Source: Methanobacteriota archaeon (GTDB lineage: Archaea > Thermoplasmatota > Poseidoniia > Poseidoniales > Thalassarchaeaceae). From it: a stretch of 40,352 bases of DNA. Positions 34,079-40,352 of the stretch are shown here, in pieces. The translations under genes were made by a program, and so were the position numbers. The stretch lies in contig PBMO01000016.1 in the NCBI GenBank assembly GCA_002722595.1, positions 1-40,352 on the forward strand, read 5' to 3'. Under the pieces are notes generated by a model, which saw only the letters and a program-made list of their open reading frames with translations, had not been told where the DNA came from and did no database searches. Positions within the stretch are counted from its first letter, which is position 1. Every line of letters begins with the position of its first letter.

Positions 34079-35023
34079 TCACTTCTCATTTCCGCTCAAA
34101 CGTCGCCACAAGTCGCCAACAGTTCGTATATTCCGGTCTTCTTCGACCTTTCCAGTCAAGCCCTCTGTTGTACCCTTACCAAGTTCTTCCTCAAGTTCAT
34201 CCAGTGTTTCATCGACAAACTCCTCTGTATCTCCATCCGCCTCAGCGGCCTGTGCAGCAAATCTCTCCCTCATATTCTTCCGTTGCAATTCCATACTCAG
34301 ATCAGTCTCACTAGTTTGAAACCCTATCAAATCGTTGACCTCAGCTGCATTTCCTCCAGACATCGAAGTCATGACTTGTTCCCATTCCTCTTTTTGTCTA
34401 CGTTTATGCAATGGCATATTGCGGACGATGGCCGCATTCCTTCTCTTCATAATTTGTCTAATTGTCCTATCTGCAATTCCTAAGAACAACCCAAGAAGAT
34501 TAGCTGCGATAAACCCCTCTACTCGGAAAGGCTCCCATATGTGGATACCCAAATCCATTTCAGCACTTAAATTTCTAGAGGGATAGACATCAGCAGAACC
34601 ATCCTCAAGAATCACAGTTGTATAGAAATTATATTTTCCAGGATATAATTGAAGTTGCATATCAGGACATACTTGGTCAGATTCTCCTTCCCAAAGCAGT
34701 TCTTTTGCCGCATCACCTGAACCAGATTCATGATACTGCAATCGAACAGTAACGACTGAAGCGGTTTCATTGATGGGTTTGAAATCACAGTTCAAGTCAA
34801 CATTTGTTTCTCGATCCATTTTCAACATATCAGGTATGGTTAACACATAGTTCCCATTCAGTACCCTTCCATGTTCATTGACCTCATTCACAGCAACTGC
34901 ATGAGATGCTTGCAGCCATATCAAGTTGAGCAGGATCCAAGTAATCAAAGTCGCGAAAAAACGTACGCGGCCATTTTTCGGATTCTTCCCAGATTTCTTG
35001 TCATCTACGTTGGTTTCACGAGC
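34079..35023 (-). CDS. Membrane protein with exported beta domain and cytosolic acidic tail
   Basis: About 314 residues from ATG 35023 (MARETNVDD), which begins 20 bp after the MptE-like stop; the track's 35086 start would overlap that gene. A hydrophobic segment (FFATLITWILLNLIWLQASHAV) is followed by a roughly 130-residue exported domain of beta strands (VVTVRLQYHESGSGD; MQLQLYPGKYNFYTTVIL). A second helix (FIAANLLGLFLGIA) leads to a cytosolic part of basic then acidic helices. No enzyme motif is visible. It probably shares a transcript with the pterin kinase gene, but the functional link is unclear. It is convergent with polC with no gap. Confidence 0.72.
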   Translation of the reverse strand, partial: ARETNVDDKKSGKNPKNGRVRFFATLITWILLNLIWLQASHAVAVNEVNEHGRVLNGNYVLTIPDMLKMDRETNVDLNCDFKPINETASVVTVRLQYHESGSGDAAKELLWEGESDQVCPDMQLQLYPGKYNFYTTVILEDGSADVYPSRNLSAEMDLGIHIWEPFRVEGFIAANLLGLFLGIADRTIRQIMKRRNAAIVRNMPLHKRRQKEEWEQVMTSMSGGNAAEVNDLIGFQTSETDLSMELQRKNMRERFAAQAAEADGDTEEFVDETLDELEEELGKGTTEGLTGKVEEDRNIRTVGDLWRRLSGNEK

Positions 35024-35043
35024 CATCGCCTCTTGGACTAGAT

Positions 35044-35781
35044 TCAGAACTTCACCCCCAACAAATCGAGGATTCGTTTCATCCACTCAAGTTTACGCAT
35101 CTTTCGTTCAGGATTTGTTGACCCTGTCCATCTACCAATGACGTCAGTGCTAAAGCCACGAAGAATCAAATTTTCAGGTCCAGCCCCAATTGAAATTGCG
35201 AAACACACCGCCCTATCACCATCGGTAAAACCACCTGGATTGTGCATTCCAGATATAGGTAAAGGAGTTTGGTGTGTAAGAACAATTGGATTCTTGTATA
35301 GTGCCAGAGCTTCTAACAAATATCTCCACTGTTCATGGTTATCACCATGGGCGTGTATGACAAAGGGCACACCCTTTTCTGCCGCCAGTAGTAGATGCGA
35401 CATATCCCCGTCCCCATCTGTAACCACACAAATCAACGAATCCCATGCATCTTCAGGTCGAGTTGATTCAGTAAGCACTCCTACAGCACCATCCGCTGCA
35501 ATAATTGCTTCATTATTGCGGACAGCCGAATCCACATCAATAGCTTCAGCCGCGGCTCCAAGCACTGTTATACTACCCCGCACGATTTTTTTTTGCAAGG
35601 CTCTCCGAGTTTTTTCACGATTTTCTTCATTCCATATTTCGTCTGTAATTGATATGCGACTGCACTCAGAAAGTAGGCGATTTGCGGAATCAATATCTCT
35701 TTCGAGACTCCATTCAAAATAGGCTCGAATGTCGTCTTGAATTCGAATCAAATCAGTGCCCATAGGGGGTTCCACACCCAC
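35044..35781 (-). CDS. mptE: 6-hydroxymethyl-7,8-dihydropterin pyrophosphokinase, MptE-like
   Basis: A 245-residue protein of the archaeal COG1634/DUF115 family. Typical blocks are IIAADGAVGVL near residue 92, LICVVTDGDGDMSHLL near 115, VIHAHGDNHEQW near 140 and GGFTDGDRAVCFAISIGA near 183-200. The clustered Asp/His residues bind Mg-ATP. The enzyme transfers pyrophosphate to 6-hydroxymethyl-7,8-dihydropterin in archaeal tetrahydrofolate or tetrahydromethanopterin synthesis, replacing bacterial FolK. Start may be ATG 35781 or the ATG six codons later. It is divergent from priL across a 50-bp gap. Confidence 0.9.
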   Translation of the reverse strand: MGVEPPMGTDLIRIQDDIRAYFEWSLERDIDSANRLLSECSRISITDEIWNEENREKTRRALQKKIVRGSITVLGAAAEAIDVDSAVRNNEAIIAADGAVGVLTESTRPEDAWDSLICVVTDGDGDMSHLLLAAEKGVPFVIHAHGDNHEQWRYLLEALALYKNPIVLTHQTPLPISGMHNPGGFTDGDRAVCFAISIGAGPENLILRGFSTDVIGRWTGSTNPERKMRKLEWMKRILDLLGVKF

Positions 35782-35831
35782 CGTGAGGAATAGAGAGCCT
35801 CAAGAACCCTCGTTAACACGGTGGAGAGTCC

Positions 35832-36986
35832 ATGCCGATGCCATTGGAACCTCCCGCCTTCGATGACCAGGTCATCACAGCGCGTTATCCATTCCTCCCA
35901 CAGGCAAAATCAGCCATCCGTTCACACATGGAAATGAACAACATAGAATTTGATGCATTGGTTGAAATGGATTGGCTCGAGGCCGTTCGTGTAAGGGCCC
36001 GAGTGCGATTGGTAGAGTCTATTGTGAATAAGGAAATTGACTCAACCCAGTCAATCGATATACACACACCATATGGGCAGATGATTGAATGTCTTTCATT
36101 TCTCTATGCGATGGTTACAGTCTGTGCATCATTTGATGAGAGATTACTCGCAAGGTGGGCAGAAGGAGAATCCAGTCGTGCAGATCAACTATGGGGCACC
36201 ATAGAAACAAGCACATCTTTTGAGAACCTTGCCAGAACGTATATCGCAGATATTCGTCTCAATAATAGTGGTCACTGGGAAATACCAATGATTGACTTCA
36301 TTGAAATTTGTCCAAAGATTAGCGGTTCCTACTGGCGTCTTCCAAACCGTCCAGTTAGTAATGGCTGGGTCACCCTGTCGCCAAGTAAGAGTGAGAATAG
36401 TCAGGAACGATTATCTCGACTGATTAAGGAGAGGATTCGCGAACAACTCATCACTGATTGTCGACAAAGGATGGAAATTATGGACGAGGAGTTTGCTGGT
36501 AAAATGGCAGAAGAAGTCGGCAGAATCCTTGGTCTATTACAACATCAAGCAAGTAGTGAAGTGTCATTCACATCTGCAGATGAAGAAGATTGGCCACCTT
36601 GTATGCGCGAGATCACAACTCAATTAGCTCAATCGGTTAACGTCAATCATGTAGGGCGCGTATTCCTTGCAAGCATATCCAGAGTCATCGGTTTATCAGT
36701 AGAGGAAGCTCAATCTTTCTTCGCTAGTGCACCAGATTATTCTGCTGAAACAACATTGTATCAACTGAACCATGTCTATGAACACGAATACACTCCTGCT
36801 GGTTGTCCTAAATTACAGATAAATGCTTGCTGTCCAGTATCAAGAGGAGATGTTCATTCTTCACTTTGTAATCAAGAGTGGATGGATCATCCACTGAAGT
36901 ATCTGAGGGCAAGACAGAGGTCGAAACATCGCGAGGAGCAAGAGAAGAAATCAACTGCTGTTGACAGTAATCAGACACCCCAATAA
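35832..36986 (+). CDS. priL: DNA primase large subunit
   Basis: A 384-residue PriL. The N-terminal two thirds are helical, as in the family. The C-terminal domain carries the Fe-S cluster cysteines: PPCMREI near residue 257, PAGCPKLQINACCP near 325-334 and SSLCNQEW near 346. DHPLKYLRARQR closes the domain. PriL pairs with the catalytic subunit PriS (not in this window) to make primers for PolD. It is about 50 bp from the divergent mptE and overlaps the convergent DUF373 gene by 16 bp. The last 25 residues are charged and probably disordered. Confidence 0.92.
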   Translation: MPMPLEPPAFDDQVITARYPFLPQAKSAIRSHMEMNNIEFDALVEMDWLEAVRVRARVRLVESIVNKEIDSTQSIDIHTPYGQMIECLSFLYAMVTVCASFDERLLARWAEGESSRADQLWGTIETSTSFENLARTYIADIRLNNSGHWEIPMIDFIEICPKISGSYWRLPNRPVSNGWVTLSPSKSENSQERLSRLIKERIREQLITDCRQRMEIMDEEFAGKMAEEVGRILGLLQHQASSEVSFTSADEEDWPPCMREITTQLAQSVNVNHVGRVFLASISRVIGLSVEEAQSFFASAPDYSAETTLYQLNHVYEHEYTPAGCPKLQINACCPVSRGDVHSSLCNQEWMDHPLKYLRARQRSKHREEQEKKSTAVDSNQTPQ

Positions 36987-38113
36987 CGGCCAGTGTCCTG
37001 CTTCGATTCCCACGAATGAACCACTGTTCTGACTGCCCAAAAGAGGAATATCGCCAATAGTGTTTGACCCCAATCATCCATTATTGTTGGGACATCATAC
37101 TCATATCCGACACCTTCTGTAATTCTTATGGCCACTTCAAGTGCGGATTTCGAGATAGTCCACAAAACAGCCCCGAATGTAACTACAATGATCGACCGGC
37201 CAGTAAATTTGCCCTTCTTCAACCGCAATACAATCAGTGACAATGCAAATGAAAGCGCAGCTAACACAATCCAATTCAATGACATTTGTAATACTGTCAG
37301 TGCGATGGTGATATCGCTCCCAACCCGCTCAGGAACAGTTCCCTGAAATTCGCCATATGTCGAAAAACCTTCGACGATTGCTAACAACACAGCGACACCG
37401 GTAACCGCCCACAACAGTGAGGAAAGAATTGCAGCATCTGCGGATTCTCGCATATCTCGCATTAGTCTCTCTAATCTATCCTCGGCACCAAGTCCCTTGA
37501 ATAGAAGATAAATCCCGAGTAGAAGTGGCATTGCCCCAATTAGCACACCACCATTCGGTAATATCATTCCCAGACCAAGAATCATCATTGTAATGGCTAG
37601 AGGAACTAGTAATCGTGCCCTCCATCGAGGATCTTCAATTGCTTTGACAATGTAGTAGTATGTACCTTCGATACCTTTGGATTGTCTAACGATTATTTTC
37701 TCGACATGATCGATTGATAGACGACTAGTCAAAATTGGTAAAACCGATTCATCTTCCATACCATCAGTTACAAGGATACCCCTATCTGGTTGAAATTCGG
37801 AGATAACATCCTCGAATTGTTGAGCAATATTCCTATCTGATTTTACCCCAACTCGTTCATCACCAGTTAGAATAACAATTTCAACCTCATCTTTTGGCTC
37901 TAAATTTTCTGCCAATAAATCATGTTGATGTAAGGCACCAAGGATTGCATTGGTGTCACTTTCCTCTGGATCAGCAATGCCTAAACGCAGTGCTGCGGTC
38001 AATACGTTGCGTCTCCCAACAACACTGCCTCTGATTCCAGCCTTGACTCCCAAGTCATTGTCACGATCGACCGTAATAACCAGAGTTCGGACCACTTTCA
38101 ACACCTCCCGCAA
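36971..38113 (-). CDS. DUF373 family archaeal membrane protein
   Basis: About 375-380 residues with the archaeal DUF373 (COG2237) pattern. A soluble N-terminal domain starts VRTLVITVDRDNDLGVKAG, continues SDTNAILGALHQHDLL, VEIVILTGDERVGVKSD and DRGILVTDGMEDESVLPIL. Then come about six membrane helices (from LLVPLAITMMILGLGMIL). The family function is unknown; the first domain resembles a nucleotide-binding or sensor fold. The track's start is TTG 38113. Because the family usually begins directly at the VRTLVITVDRD strand, a GTG at about 38104 or 38095 is more likely. It follows the small Zn-ribbon gene by 50 bp. Confidence 0.85.
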   Translation of the reverse strand: MREVLKVVRTLVITVDRDNDLGVKAGIRGSVVGRRNVLTAALRLGIADPEESDTNAILGALHQHDLLAENLEPKDEVEIVILTGDERVGVKSDRNIAQQFEDVISEFQPDRGILVTDGMEDESVLPILTSRLSIDHVEKIIVRQSKGIEGTYYYIVKAIEDPRWRARLLVPLAITMMILGLGMILPNGGVLIGAMPLLLGIYLLFKGLGAEDRLERLMRDMRESADAAILSSLLWAVTGVAVLLAIVEGFSTYGEFQGTVPERVGSDITIALTVLQMSLNWIVLAALSFALSLIVLRLKKGKFTGRSIIVVTFGAVLWTISKSALEVAIRITEGVGYEYDVPTIMDDWGQTLLAIFLFWAVRTVVHSWESKQDTGRYWGV

Positions 38114-38163
38114 CAGTAAGCGGGGTGCAACATTGATTTCAATGATTGGACAAATTGCCCTAA

Positions 38164-38562
38164 TTACGCCTCAAAAGTAGTTTCAGCCATACAACTTGGA
38201 CATGTAACCTTGATTGGGCGCACTGACGGTATCCCAAGTGCGGAATGACACATTGGACACATTACAGCCTGTTCAATCTGTGATTGGCGCGCCCTCCCTT
38301 CTCTACTGGGGTCGTAAGACGGACGGTATCTTGATGCATCTTGGATATAATCAGCCTTCGCAGTACTCGCAATAGATTGACTTGTTTGAGTTTGAACGGA
38401 TTGGCCTGCTGGCGCACCAGCTTTCCAAGCATTGAATTGAGATTCGACTTCTGCTGCTGTCATACGGTAATCACTACCAATCCGGCCAAAAGCCAACATA
38501 CGGTCGTAATCATCCATTGAATCGAGTTTCTCAAGCACATCAATCGGCAGCATCTCACTCAA
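38164..38562 (-). CDS. Small zinc-ribbon protein
   Basis: A 132-residue protein. The N-terminal 45 residues are helical (LPIDVLEKLDSMDDYDRML), the middle 45 are Gln/Ser/Thr-rich and probably disordered, and the C terminus carries a complete zinc ribbon with CPMC near residue 102 and CPSC near 120. Function is unknown; such proteins often act in transcription or RNA handling. The first codon is GTG at 38562 with ATG three codons later. It is the middle gene of a minus-strand run from the mutase to the DUF373 gene. Confidence 0.75.
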   Translation of the reverse strand: MSEMLPIDVLEKLDSMDDYDRMLAFGRIGSDYRMTAAEVESQFNAWKAGAPAGQSVQTQTSQSIASTAKADYIQDASRYRPSYDPSREGRARQSQIEQAVMCPMCHSALGIPSVRPIKVTCPSCMAETTFEA

Positions 38563-38594
38563 CCCGTTGGTATCAACCCTTCACTTAGAAATTT

Positions 38595-40253
38595 TCACTG
38601 CTTGTTTGTAGACAATTGTTCTGAAAGAACTTGAGAAATTGCATTAATCAATTGGTCACCATTTCTGTTGATGCCCTCTGAAAAACGAACAGTAATCGAT
38701 GTTTTAGCTTCTGTTCCAGAATTACGAACGGCAATAGTAATTGGTAAATTTTCCAAACACCCTTCGAGGAAAAGTAGTGATGTTTCACCCGCTATTTCGA
38801 CTCTATTTAGTTCACATCCACACCAATCTTGAGCAATATTTTGCACCATTTGTGATAATTGATTCTTACCATCCCAAAGACTCCGATTACTCGGTTTAAT
38901 TGAGGTTCTATTTTTCCATCCCGATGAAAAATTTGAATCAGAATCAACATTATCCAACAATTGTTTAGCAAGTAGATAGGCAATCATTGTAGCCGCACCA
39001 TCTCCAACCAGCCCCCAAGTATTTTCATCACCAGGAACTCTCATTGGAAGTATAATGTGGCCGGAATCTTCAGTTCCGATTAACGCTGGAAAAGAACTGG
39101 ACTTTGTCAATTCCATGCCACCATTGTTGCATAATGCCGCAGACAACCATCGATCTCCAACAGCCGTTGTCATGCCAACATGGGGGCCATTAGGCAGGTG
39201 CTCTAGATTGTTGAATAAGCCTAGGTCACTCTCAATACTCGCAGCAATTTTCCAATGCTTTTGTGTAGAAATGATACCAGCACGTAAGATGACATCTGAG
39301 ATATGGTCACCATCGACAACATGTACACCTTCTTTATCTGCCATCAGGAAGAGGCATCTGTCTCCATCTCCATCAAGTGCTGCAGCGATAATTTCTCCAT
39401 CGGACCAAGGTATATCGCCTCCAAAATCTCTGAGATAATTGCATATTGCATCAATGACCCTATGTTCGGATTCTAACATGGTCAACTCATCCCATGTCCA
39501 TTTGTCAAGTGGCGATAATTCACCCGCACCACAATTGTGGTTTATTGGTTCAAAAGAACTGCTAACTTCTATTGTTGATAGCCCCCATTCATCCATATCT
39601 CTAGCCAACCATTGACTTGCCGAACCACCTGAAGAATCGAGAATTAAATTCATACCTAAATCACTCAATTTTGTGTTGAATAACATTTCAAAATTTTCCA
39701 TTCGATCTCGCAAATTTGTTCTGTATAATTCCAACCCATTGATTGTCTCTAAACGCTCTCCAGACATTTCAGGTGTGGCGATACTACCATCTGCTAAATC
39801 CCAGGCCAATTGAGAAATTTTGTCTTCATCATTTGGCATCGATTTGAATCCATCCCCGTCGAATAGTTTGACCCCCGAATCATGTGCAGGGTTGTGACTG
39901 GCAGTGATCATCATCCCTGCGTCAGCAGCACTGGCCAATATCGTATAGTGCAATCCAGGTGTGGGCAACTCTCCAACACGTATAGTGCGACATCCAGATG
40001 CATTCAAACCAGATTCTAATGAGTCAACTAGAGTTGCATTCCCATCCCTTCGGTCCCATCCAATTGTGACTAAGGGTTGTTCTCCAACCTTGTCATTTAG
40101 ATATATTCCAGTTGCTTCTCCAATTATCCGCATCGACCTTGGACTCAAAATTCGGTCAGTTACTAGGGCGATTAATGCCGCTTCGTCATCCCCTTCAAAA
40201 TTCGAGATTCGTCCACGGATTCCATCCGTACCATGTAATCTCGAACGATTCAT
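38595..40253 (-). CDS. Phosphohexomutase (phosphoglucosamine/phosphomannomutase family)
   Basis: A 552-residue alpha-D-phosphohexomutase, longer than the usual 440-460. The start LHGTDGIRGRISN is the family's phosphate-binding entry. The phosphoserine loop MMITASHNPAHDSGVKLF has its active Ser near residue 118. The metal loop ALDGDGDRCLFLM is near 289, and the sugar-phosphate loop RNSGTEAKTSITVRF near 512. It moves phosphate between C6 and C1 of a hexose (GlcN, Man or Glc). The extra length is spread over loops in the second half. It begins three bases after a hexapeptide-repeat protein's stop, suggesting a coupled mutase/nucleotidyltransferase pair making a UDP- or GDP-sugar. Confidence 0.93.
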   Translation of the reverse strand: MNRSRLHGTDGIRGRISNFEGDDEAALIALVTDRILSPRSMRIIGEATGIYLNDKVGEQPLVTIGWDRRDGNATLVDSLESGLNASGCRTIRVGELPTPGLHYTILASAADAGMMITASHNPAHDSGVKLFDGDGFKSMPNDEDKISQLAWDLADGSIATPEMSGERLETINGLELYRTNLRDRMENFEMLFNTKLSDLGMNLILDSSGGSASQWLARDMDEWGLSTIEVSSSFEPINHNCGAGELSPLDKWTWDELTMLESEHRVIDAICNYLRDFGGDIPWSDGEIIAAALDGDGDRCLFLMADKEGVHVVDGDHISDVILRAGIISTQKHWKIAASIESDLGLFNNLEHLPNGPHVGMTTAVGDRWLSAALCNNGGMELTKSSSFPALIGTEDSGHIILPMRVPGDENTWGLVGDGAATMIAYLLAKQLLDNVDSDSNFSSGWKNRTSIKPSNRSLWDGKNQLSQMVQNIAQDWCGCELNRVEIAGETSLLFLEGCLENLPITIAVRNSGTEAKTSITVRFSEGINRNGDQLINAISQVLSEQLSTNKQ

Positions 40254-40256
40254 GGC

Positions 40257-40352
40257 TTAACCCCTAAGTGTACTTTCGTTTTCATGCCCGCCACTGACAG
40301 TTACATTTGGCCATACATGACAATTTTTCCCAAGGATAGTACCTGGGTTACA
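40257..40352 (-). CDS. C-terminal end of a left-handed beta-helix (hexapeptide repeat) protein, probably sugar nucleotidyltransferase; partial
   Basis: The ORF track omits this fragment because it has no start in the window. Reading from the window edge on the minus strand gives 31 residues and TAA at 40259-40257. The residues GTILGKNCHVWPNVTVSGG show the [LIV]-G-x(4) hexapeptide repeat of left-handed beta helices, as at the end of GlmU-like nucleotidyltransferases/acyltransferases. The 3-bp gap to the mutase start supports a role in the same nucleotide-sugar pathway. The enzyme class cannot be fixed from this piece. Confidence 0.65.
   Translation of the reverse strand, partial: CNPGTILGKNCHVWPNVTVSGGHENESTLRG

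Overview
The window reads as a chromosomal segment of a planktonic archaeon, most likely Marine Group II (Poseidoniales) or a close relative in the Thermoplasmatota. Supporting markers are the large subunit of the archaeal PolD polymerase, the Fe-S large subunit of archaeal/eukaryotic primase, archaeal CoA and pterin enzymes (4-phosphopantoate--beta-alanine ligase, MptE-type kinase), a DUF373 protein, a KEOPS Pcc1 subunit, lipobox-bearing secreted proteins, two S15 peptidases and an M32 peptidase. Several genes have a TATA-like element about 24-28 bp before the start codon, as expected for leaderless archaeal transcripts. The assignment is inference from gene content, not from a marker phylogeny.

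Layout. 1-1369: divergent nucleotide-sugar genes (partial UDP-sugar dehydrogenase and a GalE-like epimerase). 1299-3692: three minus-strand genes for membrane, coiled-coil and winged-helix-like proteins of unknown function. 3718-4908: isopropylmalate/isocitrate dehydrogenase family. 4917-9832: cofactor and maintenance genes (Zn-ribbon coiled-coil protein, phosphopantoate ligase, nadC, FAD-dependent oxidoreductase, Pcc1, mutY). 9853-13004: membrane proteins, an mPGES-2-like glutathione S-transferase fold protein and a 40-aa membrane peptide absent from the ORF track. 13058-16849: tandem paralogous membrane-anchored S15 peptidases. 16928-21929: a zinc/manganese ABC importer whose 912-aa binding protein carries a huge internal metal-binding insertion, with a divergent NikR-like regulator. 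21933-25520: lipoprotein, M32 carboxypeptidase, beta-propeller protein. About 25,545-26,960: a 1.4-kb gene-free, densely structured region. 26979-29802: fumarase with an N-terminal ribbon-helix-helix domain, cyclophilin, pyrE. 29924-38562: PolD DP2, a membrane protein, MptE, PriL, DUF373 and Zn-ribbon proteins. 38595-40352: phosphohexomutase directly after the end of a hexapeptide-repeat (GlmU-like) protein.

The strongest unexplained signal is the 25.5-27.0 kb region. On the plus strand it folds into at least a dozen local hairpins, many capped by GNRA, UNCG or CUUG tetraloops, and its 3' part is a diverged tandem duplication. Changes between the copies largely keep the structure: two G-U pairs become G-C, one A-U becomes G-U, a GUAA loop becomes GAAA and a UUCG loop becomes UCCG. 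I interpret it as a large structured non-coding RNA that I cannot match to RNase P, SRP, 5S, rRNA, or group I/II introns.

Two other unusual designs are visible. One is the class II fumarase fused to a DNA-binding ribbon-helix-helix domain, with a near-perfect 21-bp palindrome sitting on its own TATA region, suggesting an autoregulated metabolic enzyme. The other is the ZnuA-like protein interrupted by about 600 residues of His/Asp-rich tracts, EF-hand loops and a DUF4430-like segment, next to a regulator with altered metal ligands.
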